NCBI RefSeq assembly: GCF_011386835.1
Contig: NC_088794.1
Location: 68,644,434-68,708,433 of the forward strand
Source of the DNA: Chrysemys picta bellii
Lineage: Eukaryota > Chordata > Testudines > Emydidae
DNA: 64,000 nt
Reading direction: 5' to 3'
The translations under genes and the position numbers were made by a program. The notes beneath the pieces were generated by a model. That model ran no database searches, was not told the origin of the DNA, and saw nothing but the letters and a program-made list of their open reading frames with translations. Position 1 is the stretch's first letter, and every line of letters begins with the position of its first letter. Shown in pieces: positions 1-11,907 of the stretch.

Positions 1-1318
1 CCTAACATACTATTAGCTTCTTTGACTGCAACTGCACACTGAGTCGATCTTTTCAGAGAACTATCCAGTGACTCCATGATCTTTCTTGAGTGGCAACAGC
101 TAATTTAGATTTCATCATTTTACATGAGTAGTTGGTATTATGTTTTCCAATGTGCATTACTTTACATTTATCAACATTGAATTTCATCTGCCATTTTGTT
201 GCCCAGTCACCCAGTTACAAAGGTCCCTTTGTAACTCTTTGCAGTCTGCTTTGGACTTACAAAATTACCTTCAATAGTTATCATCTCCAAATTTTGCTAC
301 CTCACTGTTTACCCCCTTTTTCGGATTTCTGATTATGCTGAACAGAACTGATCCCAGTGCAGATCCGGGGGAGACACCATGATTTACCTCTCTCCATTCT
401 GAAAACTGACCATTTATTCCAACCCCTTGTTTCCTGTCTTTTAACCAGTTACTTATCTATGATAGGACCTTCCCTCTTATCCCATGATTGCTTACTTTGT
501 TTAAGAGCCTTTAGTGAGGGACCTTGTCAAAGGCTTTGTGAAAGGCCAAGCACACTATATACCCTGGATCACTCTTGTCCACATGTTTGTTGACCCCCTC
601 AAAGAATTCTGATAGATTGGTGTGGCATGATTTTCCTTTACAAAAGCGATTTTGACTCTTCCCCAACATATTGTGTTCATCTATGTGCCTGATAATTCTG
701 TTCTTTACTATAGTTTCAACCAATTTGCCTGGTACTGAAGTTAGGCTTACTGGCCTGTAATTGCCAGGATTGCTTCTGGAGCCTTTTAAAAAGAATTGGT
801 GTCACATTAGCTATCCTCCAATCATCTGCTACAGAAGCTGATTTAAATGATAGGTTACTTACGACAGTTAATAGTTGTGCAATTTCATATTTGAGTTCTT
901 TCAGAATTCTTGGGTGAATACCATCTGGTCCTGGTGACTTATTACTGTTTAATTTATTCCAAACCTCCTCTTTGACACCTCAAATTGGGATAGTTCCTCA
1001 GATTTGTTACCTAAAAAGAATGGCTCACATGTGGAAACCTCTGTCACATCCTCTACAGTGAATACTGATGGAAAGAATTCATTTAGCTTCTCCACACTAG
1101 CCTTATCTTCCTTGAGTGCTCTGTTAGCACCTGGATTTTCCAGTGGCCCCATTGTTTGACAGGCTGCCTGCTTCTGATGTACTTTTAAAAAATTGCTGTT
1201 AGTTTTTGTGTCTTTGGCTAGTTGCTCTTCCGGTTCTTTTTTGGCTTGCCTAATTATACTATAATACTTTACTTGGTGCCTCATGGTCTCCCCTTTTGTT
1301 GAGCCAACATGGGCCATC
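1..1318 (-). mobile_element. CR1/L2-group LINE fragment with RT remains
   Basis: The minus strand carries degenerate reverse-transcriptase coding. An open stretch at 723-511 reads VKNRIIRHIDEHNMLGKSQ and later AFHKAFDKVPH (the normal motif is DFQKAFDKVPH). An upstream stretch at 1320-949 resembles the region between endonuclease and RT (QLAKDTKTNS, SVFTVEDV). Further 3', bases 350-150 retain pieces of the RT core and the thumb region. Frames are broken many times. The element enters from beyond base 1, so its 3' end is not seen. It is one of the older LINE copies here. Confidence 0.8.
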
Positions 1319-1319
1319 A

Positions 1320-1599
1320 TGGGAGATGTAGTGCAGCTAGGGAAAGCAGTCCATGGAGAAGAGTTGGAGCATGTGGCACCAAAACTTTTGCTCCCATAAG
1401 TATGCCACAGAATATCTGAATCACACTTTTTCAGCTTTTTGGCAGAAAACCAAAAGTGCTTCTGTTGTCAGTTTTTTTTCTTTTATAAAAAGTCAAAATT
1501 TTCTGCAGAAAACAGACACTTTTTGTGAAAAATTTCATTTAGTCAAAAACCCAATTTTCTGTTGAAAAAATTTCAATGCAATTTTTTTGGCCAGCTCTA
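1320..1599. repeat. A/T-rich DNA element with GGCCAGCTCTA end
   Basis: This stretch has T-rich and A-rich blocks and ends TTGGCCAGCTCTA. It shares a CATCATGGGAGATGTAGT-like segment with the element at 42225-42716. The left end is not clear because it abuts the LINE. It probably belongs to the same old inverted-end family as 43739-44156 and 57101-57537. Confidence 0.4.
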
Positions 1600-2996
1600 T
1601 TTAAAAAGTATGGCCACTATGCATTAATTGCTTTAGTTCTGCCTCAGTAATCCCCCCTGTAATGTTTTAACTACAGCTGCTCATATAATTAATTATTTGT
1701 TGTTCATTATTCACGTTATTCTCTTGTTTTAAAAAAAATTCTGTGCTGCAATCAGTGAGCAAAACATACCATGTGACATAGGTATATATAATACCGAGAC
1801 ACTGATTGATGGGGACCATATTTGCAAATGGCCCACAATCTGAAAATAAGTTGTCCAAACTATTCAGCAAGTTCTTGGGAAAAACAAAAACATTCACCAA
1901 AAATAGGGATATATCCAGGAGCAATTTGCTGAACAAAAAACAGTAAGTGGTATCAGGAAGGAGCTTGGTACAGAGTTCAAGGCAACAGGCTCAACTCTTT
2001 CTACTTTGCAGTGTTAACTGAATCAGTTCTTTCCTTAAAATGTTGTGTAATATGTTCCTGTTGTGCAGTGTTCCTTTGTGCTGTTAAATGGCTCTTGTGT
2101 TCTATACAGAAGATGGCTGCACTTCTGAGGTGGGTAAAGCAATCCCTGCTTAACAGTTTAAGTGTGTGGATGAAAGATGTGTAACCTGCTATTGTTATCA
2201 GAAGGCTTTCCAGTTACCTACAGATATAGTGGTTGTTATATTTAAGGAACACTAGTGTGTCTCTTTTCTTCTCTTATTGTTTTTTTCATGTCTCATTAGG
2301 ACATTTGTTAAGACCATATTAGTGTGATATCCTTTGCAATATCCAGGGAAACATCCAAATCAGCAATACTCTACTCTTTTTTGTTTTTATTGTAACACAG
2401 GCCATAATAAATTGGTTTGAGGTTTGTTACTATACTACATCAGTGTTTTAACTGAGTAAGGGCTGCAGTTCCAGCCCACTGTCTCTGATGCGTTATAGAT
2501 TTGAGCTTTCAGCTTGTTCCCTAGTCGCAGTTGACAAGATTGCAGATTTTTACCATTACACTGTCACCATTACTGCTCAAGTTAAACATCTGCCTTAAGT
2601 TCCTTCTCTCCCCCCCCCCGTCCATGAAGCATTTGTGACATCTATGCTTGTTTATTAATGTGAATGTTATATAACAGGATTCTGTACCTCACTGTGTTCC
2701 AAATCTCTAAGGGAATAAGTAGATTGCTGAACAGGTTAATCATTAAATCACATCTCTTCTACTGCTTTACTGTCACAAAAGCTTTAAAAACCCTGTTAAC
2801 CAATCCCTAAAGAAAACCCAGGGAGTACACTGCATACTTGTACACCAAACAGTATTTGCTTCACAGCATTTGAACATGAAATTGCTTTTAAAATATATGT
2901 ACTGTCTTGATTATTAAAAACAGATAGCATTAAAATTGTCTCTAAGGCTTTAATATTTGCTTTCAGTCTATATTAAGTACTGACTCCCAATCTTAC
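1600..2996. other. Intronic sequence, no gene seen
   Basis: AT-rich unique-looking sequence with a C-run near 2610. No splice-flanked open frame resembling the final LUZP2 exon was found. Nothing else can be supported. Confidence 0.6.
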
Positions 2997-3077
2997 ATCT
3001 TGAGAATCACACTCCTGGACACTTCGATTTGCTTCCTTTGTTGAGGCAAGGGTCTCCTTATCTGCTGAGGCATTTTG
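2997..3077 (-). CDS. LUZP2: LUZP2 internal coding exon (linker, CDSQD end)
   Basis: An 81-bp exon on the minus strand. The acceptor is a long pyrimidine tract ending TTTCAG (just above 3077) and the donor is GAT|GTAAGA (just below 2997). It reads 27 codons in phase 0 without a stop, beginning QNASADKE and ending STKEANRSVQECDSQD. From memory, LUZP2 has a matching serine/threonine-rich linker with STKE and a CDSQD end after its leucine-zipper region. It continues from the exon at 54092-54256. LUZP2 is a predicted secreted or extracellular coiled-coil protein, mainly neural in mammals, with no known catalytic role. The exon is short, so its identity depends partly on the two upstream exons. The next exon downstream lies outside the window. 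Confidence 0.85.
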
Positions 3078-3645
3078 CTGAAAGTAGGAAAGAAGAAAAT
3101 GAAAAAAAAAAAAAGGAAATACAGAGACAACCTGTAGACAGAATTTACATGAAAATCAGGATTGCAAATAGAATGCAATAAGTTTATTGTAAATTATCAA
3201 TTACTCTTATCAATTACTCTCTATTTTGTATTTCCAGGGCATTTGCGTTTTGTAAAGCATTTTGATAAATGTGATTACTTATCTATAAAATCAATAATAA
3301 TCAAGATTTCCTCGCAGAAGACTGGAATATGAAGATTTTATTTAATGATAAGCTTTGCCTTGGATAGCACTTCCTTTATACTATTGTGTAATGCAGCACA
3401 CATTTGCCTAGATTCTCCTCTGCACCCAGATACAGCCAACACACAAGGCAGGGAAGAGAAAGGGAATATCAGTAATCTATGCCTATCTTAATCTTTTGGT
3501 ACTTTTGAGCCAGGCTTGCTTATTAGCATATGTTGGAACATCTTAAGAACTGCTTTATCTTATTCAAACTGGCTATGATCTATGGGACCTTACAGAGGTT
3601 GTGAATTGGGGTGGTAAAAACATACTCTTCTCTATGCTCACAATC
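3078..3645. other. Intron start, no gene seen
   Basis: Begins with the polypyrimidine tract of the exon at 2997-3077 (A-run near 3100 on the plus strand). The rest is AT-rich sequence without a recognisable element. Confidence 0.6.
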
Positions 3646-4952
3646 AGGGGCAGTGAGTTATATGGACTTGTGGTGCCCAGGCTCCAGCAATATTCAGGAT
3701 CCGGAGGCCCAGCTCCACCAATATTTGAGGCCAGGTCTCAACCCCAGCCCCATCTGCCATCCCCACGCGCCTCTCCCAAGTGTCCCCCGGCCCTCACCTG
3801 CCGCCCCTGCGTGCCTCCTCCAGACCCCAGAGCATCCCTGCCTCAAGCAGGTGGCTGCCTCCTGTTCTGCTCTGCCAGCATCAACTGTTGCTGCAGAGTC
3901 CAGAGCCCCCTATTCACTAGTGCCAGGGCAGGCTGCTCCTGCCCTTCTGCCTCGGACCTTTCCCTTTTCCGGTGGGACCCTCAACCAGCACAGGAGGTCC
4001 CCCGCCTGGAGTCACTGCTCCTGCCCCACACTGGGCAAGTGGCAACCCCATCTCCCACCCCCAGTGAGGCTACAGTGAGGGGCAGCAGCAGGGGAGGAGG
4101 CGCACACGTGATGGCAGTCCCTCCCCAGCACCCATCACAGGGGAGGCCAGGGGGCTTCCTGGAGCTGAGAGGGGTAGAAGGTGAGTGTACTGCTGGGGGG
4201 GGGGAGGGTGGGAAGAAGGGGGCCCCTCTCCGGGAGCTCGCTGCTGTCGGCAGGGAGAGGTATGGGGGGAGTCCTCCTCTCTGGCCCCAGCCCCAGGGCA
4301 GTCAGACTGCACCCCAAACTCCTCATCCACAATCCCGCACCATCCCAGAGCCCACACCCCAACCCTCTGTCCTAGCCCAAGCCCCTCTCACACTCCAAAC
4401 CCTCATCCCCAGCCCCAGCCAGAGCCCTCATCCCCCCACACCCTAACCCTCTGCCCCAGCCCTGAGCCCCCTCCTGCACTGTAATCAGGACCACCGAGAG
4501 CGGGTTCGGGCCCTGGTGAAAATTTTTTTTTGGGCCCCCCAGCAATGGCGGACCAGCTAAACAGGGCCGACGAGAGGGGGGGGGAAACCGGGCTCGGAAT
4601 TTTTTTGGGCCCCCCAGCAAGGGCGGACTGGCTAAACCCCCTTCCGGACCGCCGGGCCTCGGTAATTTGTACCGGCTTCCACCCCCACCCCCTCGTTGAC
4701 CCTGACCTTAATCCATCATCCCCGGCCCCACCCCACAGACCTCACCCCCACATCCCAACCCTCTGTCTGAGCCCTTCCCACACCCCAAACCCCTCATCAC
4801 CAGCCCTACCCCAAAGCCCTCACATTTTTACATTATTTTAAAAGATATATATTGGCTTACAAGGCAGGTATGTGTGTGTGGGGCGGGGGGGGGGGAGCGG
4901 GACTTGGACCCGTTCTGGGCACCACCAAAAATGATACAAACCTGCCGCACCT
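3646..4952. mobile_element. GC-rich non-autonomous DNA transposon, about 1.3 kb
   Basis: Left end AGGGGCAGTGAGTTATATGG...GTGGTGCCC and right end GGGCACCACC...CAAACCTGCCGCACCT form diverged inverted repeats of about 33 bp. CACAAT occurs just outside both ends, so an imperfect target duplication is possible. The interior is C/G-rich with many CCCAA/CCCCAGCCC runs and has no transposase. The long proline-rich open frames here, up to 281 codons, come from this composition. I have seen similar ends in turtle repeats but cannot name the superfamily firmly. Confidence 0.65.
4530..4645. repeat. 75-bp tandem duplication inside the GC-rich element
   Basis: TTTTTTTGGGCCCCCCAGCAA followed by a GGCGGACnnGCTAAAC segment occurs at about 4525 and again at about 4600, offset 75 bp. 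The second unit is shorter. Confidence 0.7.
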
Positions 4953-5742
4953 ACCCACAATATGTCCCTCCCACCCTTAAGACAGATTATTTGTGTGTTG
5001 AGAGTAGTTGGTATAAATTGTAAACCAGCTGAGAGATCTCTAACACTGGGAAAATTCTCAATTGTCCCTTTTCAGCCATATTCCAACACTTTGTGCCATT
5101 ACAACGGTGCAAAGAGACAAACAGCAGAAATGAATCTGGATGTTATTTCGATACAGAATCTGTACCACAGTTACATTATATAGATATACATCAGCATCAT
5201 ACTTTTGTTGTTTACATGTAGTAATGTTGATAGTTCCAGGTTCCCTCATCCCTAACAAGAACTACAGTACAGAGTGACCTGGCTGGATAAACATATAGGA
5301 TATTTTAAATATATGAACCATTAAATTTGAAGATTTCATCTTCATATCAGTTGTACATACTGTTTGTTAATAAAGTATAAATAAACAGACACCATGCTGA
5401 AAAATAAAATGTAACATAAAATTGCCATTGTAGTACAATATGCAACACAGTTTAATGAAGAATTTCAGTGGATCATTATCACAGCCTGCTCATTATCAGT
5501 TATAGAGGGCTATCTGTTCTGAAAGCACTAAACCCATGATCATTGTGAAAATGTCGACCATATTTTTATTGTTCTTCTATTTCTATCAGAAATTCTTTAG
5601 GTATGATCCAAAGCCCACTGAAGTTAATATGAAGACTTCAGCTGACATCGGTGGAATTTTAATCAGGCCTTAAGTGCCTCAAAATTGTGAGATCCTTAGT
5701 CACTGGAGTAATCAATTCTCTTTCCAGTGGTTCATGGCCTAT
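4953..5742. other. Intronic sequence, no gene seen
   Basis: AT-rich. Bases 5585-5680 contain an old imperfect palindrome around CACTGAAGTTAAT, of a kind repeated elsewhere in the window. Nothing else can be supported. Confidence 0.5.
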
Positions 5743-5868
5743 CAATAAGGCTCAAACATTGATTTGGGAATTTATTGTAGGATTTATTCTCTGGGAATAT
5801 ATTAAAATGTGTTCTCAGAGAATAAACCCTACAATAAATTCCAAAATCAATGTTTATGAGCCTTATTG
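5743..5868. repeat. Long hairpin with about 52-bp arms
   Basis: The left arm 5743-5793 (CAATAAGGCTCAAACATTGA...TTATTCTCTG) is the reverse complement of the right arm 5816-5868, apart from a 2-nt gap and two substitutions. The loop is 22 nt. No terminal motif or flanking duplication shows that it is a transposon. Confidence 0.9.
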
Positions 5869-6071
5869 ATTTTGGTATGAGTTTCAAGTCATGAAAAGTT
5901 TAGCATCTGTAGCTGGATGAATATTTTCAGATGAAGTTGGGCTGCTCTATATTTCTGGCTGAGATCTTGAAATTTTGTCTAAAATTTCACAACAATTTAG
6001 CTGGGAATAGGCAACCAAATCACCAATGTTGGTGATCTTCAATGACCAGTTTTGAAAGGTTGTTCCATCTT

Positions 6072-6173
6072 TAGAGCCCTGCAAATCTGCGGATATCCGC
6101 AGATATCTGCAGACTATGTTTGCGGATCACTGGCTGGATGTGGATACAAATTTTGTATCTGCTCAGGGTTCTA
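6072..6173. mobile_element. hAT-type MITE, 102 bp
   Basis: Ends TAGAGCCCTGC / CTCAGGGTTCTA are inverted. The 8-bp flanks TCCATCTT (6064-6071 and 6174-6181) are identical. The interior has repeated GCGGATATCCGCAGATATC-like palindromes. The 8-bp duplication is the hAT hallmark. Confidence 0.92.
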
Positions 6174-6181
6174 TCCATCTT

Positions 6182-7676
6182 TCTTGTGTAAATTACAATG
6201 TTTTAGAAATTTCCAGAATTGATAGAGAGCTGAAGAGAAGAAATGGGTAGATTATAACCTACAAAATAGTATTTTTCTTTAATAATAGGAGGATATCTTC
6301 ATTGAGAAAGCTTTAGTTTCATGGAGGCTGATAAATGACAGACAAGCTATAGTCCTGAAAACAGCTGGTGATATGGTCTGCCTAGTTTTGGCAAGACTAT
6401 TAGTCTTACTGGGATGTGACACCAAAGCAATCCTCGCTCCCCTGGTGTTTCTAGCAATATGGGGAGGTGGGGACTATTTTCAACTTTGGCCCAGAGTATG
6501 ACATGCACGTTACAAACTTCTGAATAAGAGAAAGATAAGTAAGTATATATTTGAAAATAGACAAAAAAATTGCTAGTTATGTGATCTGGGGAATCAGTTT
6601 GGTGAAATGATGATTTTTTTGTTCATAACAATGGACCTATTTGATTAAATAATCTACCTATCTGAACAATGAGGGGTAATAGTAGAGTTGTTTAAACTTG
6701 AAATTCCAATTGTCCTATAGCATTGAATCACACTGAGTTCTTGAATGATAAGACCTTCCCCTTTCTGTAAGACAACTGACACTACAAATTCATCAATACA
6801 GATACCATGTCACTTGATGTTTTTTGTTTCTTTCTCCCTTCCCAGAGCATCATGGACAAACATACAAAGCCTAAATGCTTTTAAGGAGGTGCTGGTGCCA
6901 AACAAGCCCCTTCCCACTCCCTCTTTTCCTCTCTCCCCCTGTGCACAGCGGAATCTCCATATCCTTCCCTATTCCTATTATCTTCCTTTTCTCAATCAAA
7001 TGAGCCTTCTCCCATTCCCCTAGAAGTCCCTGTCTAGTGAATTCTCCTCTACCCTACCCTTAAGAATGGTTCATGCTTCTTATCCACAACTCCTGTGCAA
7101 CCATCTCCAGTTCTTTTTCATGCTGTGGCTCCATGCCAATTGTTCCTTGCTCATGTCTTCAGTTAAATTGTGTAAACTGATTAAATTTGCCACTCCCATC
7201 TCCTGCCTGTTGTTTCCTGACCCAAAGGAGGTTTCAGGAAACAGCAGGATGGGACACAGCAGATCATGGTGAGAGTGCAGTCCAGAAACAAAGAGGGGTT
7301 TTTGTCAGCCTGTTCCTGGTTCCTCCCAAGAGCTCTAACCTGTTTCACCTCCTAGTGCCCAGAAGCCCTTTCACATTCCATCTGGCCACTTCAAAACCAT
7401 GGAAACTGGCTGGAATCTAAGTTGTTCAACACTCGGGTTCACATTTTGAAGTCCATAACCAGTCCTTACTCAGGGAAATTTCCCATTCTATTCAATGGTA
7501 ATTTCACCTGAGCAAAGGCTTCAGCATTTGACCACTGGGATTATCCAGTTTCCTAAAGACTACAGCATCTGTATGGATTTTTATGGGGTTCCAGGAATAG
7601 TTAGAACTAATTTCTTAGATGAAATACCATGACAAATTATATTTCTTAAACATCATTAAGGTTTTGTTTAGTGTTT
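6182..7676. other. Intronic sequence, no gene seen
   Basis: Contains C/T-rich patches (6890-7030) and an old palindrome-like stretch near 7440-7530 (CATTCTATTCAATGG). Open frames here lack splice context and recognisable domains. Confidence 0.5.
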
Positions 7677-8310
7677 ATAGATTCATAGATTCCAAGATCA
7701 GAAGGGACCATTGTGATGATCTAGTCTGAGTTCCTGTATAACAGTGTAGAACTTTCCCCAAATCACTCCTATAGCATATCTTTTAGGAAAATATCCAACC
7801 TTGATTTAGAAATTGTGAGTGATTCATAATCCACCATGACCCTTGGTGAAATTGTTCCAATGGTTAATTAGTCTCACTGTAAAAAATTTACACCTTATTT
7901 CCAGTCTGAATTTGTGTAGCTTCAGCTTCCAGCATTTGAATCATGTTATATCTTTCTCAGTTAGATTGAAGAGCCCATTTTTAAATATTTGTTCCCCATG
8001 TAGCTACTTGTAGACTTTAATCAAGTAACCCCTTCACTTTCTCTTTATTAAGCTAAATAGATTGATTAAAGTATAGTGATAGACTCAAGAAGCTCACTCT
8101 CATGGCTCGTCTTTGAACCTTCTCCCATTTTTCAACCCTTTTCTTGAATTGTTGACACCTGAACTGTACTCGGTATTCCAGCAACAGTCACACCAGTGCC
8201 TGATACAGAGGTAAAATAACCTCTCTACTCCTATTCAGGATTCCCCTATTTATGCCTCCAAGGATTGTATTAGCCCTTTTGGCCACAGGGTTGCACTGGG
8301 AGCTCATGTT
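7677..8310 (-). mobile_element. CR1-type LINE 3' portion
   Basis: The plus strand begins TTCATAGATTCCAAGATCAGAAGGGACC, the reverse complement of a typical sauropsid CR1 3' end (GGTCCCTTCTGAnCTTnGAATCTATGAA). It continues through the minus-strand region that normally lies 5' of it, with TCTTTGAACCTTCTCC and CTGTACTCGGTATTCC. It is 5'-truncated and has no open frame of note. Confidence 0.85.
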
Positions 8311-11141
8311 AAAAGGGCTGTTGAATCACAGATGATGTGAATGAATGCCTTGAAACAAACCTTTACAAATATTTTTTTTTTGTTTTTGAAAAAAAAAATA
8401 GTCAGCCCTAATGAAAATGGAAACATCATTTACTAGCTGATTTAAATCACTTAGCAGATTGATAAAAATGCCGCTGTGTATTTGCGGGCAAAATAATTTG
8501 GAAACAGCTCCTGGACTCCTTTCTAATTTGTCTAAGCTCTTCTGAACCCTGCCCAAAGCTTTTAAATCCAGGATTTCACACATGAAATTTTTCAGTGGAT
8601 CTGCATCCACTAGAGCTGCTTTGAAAAATACAGATATTTGCAGGTGAGACCTTTCACGCTTGATCAAAAAAAATCAGGTTTTCAAAATTCACATATCTGC
8701 ATTAAGTAAAGCTGTTTACAATATTTAACATATATGTTTGCAGCTGAAACTAGAATCCATTTTTGCGTGCATAGCTTGCAACAAAAAATCCAGGAAATTT
8801 ACAACAGAAAAACAAGCCAAACTCATAATTTCTCTGAATTTTCTAAACGTTCTTAGCTTCTATCTATACATTTCCCCCGTTTAAGCTACTTACAATTTTT
8901 CTTTTCAAAAATATACTGCATTATTATAATCTCTTTGGTCTCACCATTATTTCTTTACTGCCTAATAACACTACTTCATTATGGCAATTGAATTACTATC
9001 TTGTAATCTCTTTTGACTTTGATATGTAAGTGAACTCTTTATTCAATATGCTATTTTTCAAGTGCTTCTTCCTCTTCTTCTTACAAGACTTGCTGGGTTT
9101 TATTGTGCAGTCATTTACGTCGGTAAGCACTTACATGAGAAGTACCACCAGCACTGTTAAGACTACTTGCCAAAGTGCCCACAAACATGAATAAATGTTC
9201 CAACTTCAGGATATCTATTTTCCCTTATGTACAACCCACTTGTGTTCTCTTCTCTCAGTTTAAGTTTTACAGGGGCAGTGAATTAATTTGCATTCTGAGA
9301 AGCAATTTAAGTTAAAGGCCTTCTTATAGACTTAACAAGGGTCTTCTGCCAGACTTTGATCTCAAACAAGTGTCCAACTCTTATAAATCCAAGTCATATG
9401 ATTTTATAAAAATCAGTGGTCTCATCTGCACGTAATGTCTGTAAAGATCACCAAGATGTTGGACGTCAAACCCATGGCTATGCCCTGAAATCTACAGACT
9501 ATTTTGGTCTAAACTGTAGATGCAATACCATTGGCGTTTGTCCAGGGATAAACATTTATCATTAGAAGCATCAAAGGCCAAGACTAGAAACATTTAAAAA
9601 ACATTTACAGGAAGTACTTGATACCCTGCTTTGTTGTATCCATCTGGATAGCTGAAGCCAGCCTCAAAGGCTGATGGGAGTTTTAGTCAACTCCCTTCCA
9701 GGAACCCACAAGGACAAATGAACAGCCAGACAGATGGTGTGTAGCAGGACTGCATACAAGAAAATAAATCAACTAATACTTGGTCTGGTTGTAGACGTTG
9801 CAGGGCTCTGTGCAAACTCAGATAAGGAATTTCCTCAGAACTATTTTCATCAATTTACTGCAAGGACTTTTTTTTTAGTTCTTTGGCAGAGAGGTGCTTG
9901 TGATGTCTGGGAAGGGTTGGTAACTGGTCAGGGAGTTGTGTGTTGGTAACATTTGTCATGGCGGACGAGGACAGTTTGATAGCTGGGAGCTGGAATAGAG
10001 TCCTCAGTGCTTTTCTGGGCCAGCTGCATTGTGAAGCATCCAGAAATCTCTCATCCCCATAATCTGTGGCATTTGTCACATTCCCCCAAACACAAGGCTC
10101 TGACTGTCTACTTGCACACTATATACATGCACAGGGCAAGAACTTCCCACCTGATTTTTTTTTAAGGGGCCATTAGAAAAAAATGATTGGCCTGACAGAG
10201 CCTTGCATAATTTCTGGGCAGGTTACAATTGCAATTCTTCATGACTGCTTTCTGTTTCGTGTTCTAATCTTTTCTGTCCAAAATGTGAAGTGACACAGAT
10301 ATGTGTTTCCACACAATTTTGGAAGTAATCAAAATTAGTTGGGGGCCTCTTAATAGCTGTAGACAAATACAAAAGACAGTCCCTTACTGAATACCACAGA
10401 GAAGCCTGTACAACTTTTTGTAAATACTGGCAGTGTAAAGCAAATCCTTGAGTCAGTTTCTTAGCAGTGTGACTATAAAAACTTATAAATAAGAAATAAA
10501 AAAAATAAATTATTAAATAAGAAGCGCAAACCTTGGTAATAATGAAACTATGGAGGCTATAGTTCCCTAGGTCTGATGGTCACCATCATACATACAAGTC
10601 CAGCACAATTAGCAAGGAGCCAGGAGTTTTACCTTTATAAGGCATGAATTAAAACTAATCATTTCAGAATTTGATTTTTGCATGTTTAGCACCACTGACA
10701 TTTAAGCATCTCTGGGGTGAGAAGTGGCTGCTACTTTGTACACCTTGTGCTACAGGGATATTTTGTTCAGGGACACCAGGACAAACTCCATATCTTATGA
10801 AAATTGCCAGATGACCTTTAACATCAATGCGAAAAAGACAACACTTCCCTTTCTTTTTCTCTGCTTCAGGTCTCAAGTGAACTAATATCAATTGTAATGG
10901 TAGCTCTGGAATGTCAACACTTTTCATCTTGGAAATGGAGAGAGACTGTCAACGTATGTCACAGAAACTCCAGAATATCCATCAGATAGTAATTACTTTT
11001 GGCTTCAATCAGATGATCTGGAAGTAAAATTTTCCATAACCAGTTATCAATCTCGAGTCATCCTTTCTGCTCTAAATTATAGTGAGAAAACTTAAAATCG
11101 TTCAATGACTGACAAAGAGAGCAAGGAAATTTGAGACAATG

Positions 11142-11143
<2 letters not shown>
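8311..11143. other. Intronic sequence with two unexplained open stretches
   Basis: The minus strand is open at 8667-8326 (113 codons) and 10927-10664 (87 codons). Neither matches a family I know, and neither has convincing splice sites in phase with LUZP2. The rest is AT-rich and unremarkable. Confidence 0.4.

Positions 11144-11195
<52 letters not shown>
11144..11195. repeat. (CA)n microsatellite
   Basis: About 26 uninterrupted CA units. Confidence 0.98.
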
Positions 11196-11197
<2 letters not shown>

Positions 11198-11778
11198 CTT
11201 ACTTCTGAAATACTGTTATAACATACTTGTGACTACATCATAATTGCTTCCCTGTGGTATGTAATGGACCATTAACGTTTCTATGTTTTCTTTGCTATTC
11301 TTCTGTGTTCCTTCCTCTTTTAAATCTCTACTGTAGTTCTAAGAAATAAAAGTAAAAGCACTTTCATAAGAAACCCTACAGGCAAAAGCTGGGAAAGAGC
11401 TCTTTCATTTCACACATTGTTTGTAATGTATGGGTTTTTTTGTTTTTGTTTTCTAGACTGTATAAACTTTTCAGCCTAAAATAATTTTCTTTAACCAAAT
11501 CAGTTGTTAACAGTCCAAAACTGGTGGGATCAATCTATTACTTGTAACAACCTTTCTAAGAGAGAGCCAACAAAGCATTCCCAGGTACTGCTAAGTTCCC
11601 CATTTACCCATACTGTGTTCACAAAGTTACTATATTAAAGATAGCTCATTACTTAAAAAGACACAGAAACTGGAAATGATAGTCATTACGGTTTTAATCT
11701 ATAAACACAGGGAAAAAGACTGGGGAGACAACATTGAAGAACAACATTATTTTCCTCTTGGGAATCTACAAAATAAAT
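11196..11778. other. Intronic sequence, no gene seen
   Basis: Unique-looking AT-rich sequence. No element or exon can be supported. Confidence 0.5.
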
Positions 11779-11907
11779 GGTTTCAGAGTAGCAGCCGTGT
11801 TAGTCTGTATCCGCAAAAAGAACAGGAGTACTTGTGGCACCTTAGAGACTAACAAATGTATTAGAGCATAAGCTTTCGTGGACTACAGCCCACTTCTTCG
11901 GATGCAT
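11779..11907 (-). mobile_element. Penelope-like repeat end with hammerhead-like core
   Basis: On the minus strand it runs from GCATCCGAAGAAGTGGG through a GTGG/CCAC hairpin and CACGAAAGCTTATGCTC to TTGTTAGTCTCTAAGGTGCC and ends at GGCTGCTACTCTGAAA. The order CCGAAGA - stem - GAAA - GC(TTAT)GC matches a hammerhead core (CUGANGA, stem II, GAAA, short stem III) with U4 changed to C. Hammerheads are known in Penelope-like elements, which is why I favour that class. The repeat is very abundant in turtles. It lies in the sense direction of the LUZP2 intron. Confidence 0.65.

Noticed and set aside
3601..4446. 281-codon proline-rich open frame on the plus strand
   Set aside because: It lies in a C/G-rich DNA element, is open in several overlapping frames on both strands, and has no domain or splice context.
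10664..10927. Extra LUZP2 exon or retrogene on the minus strand
   Set aside because: The 87-codon peptide does not resemble LUZP2, and the peptides of the flanking LUZP2 exons are already contiguous.
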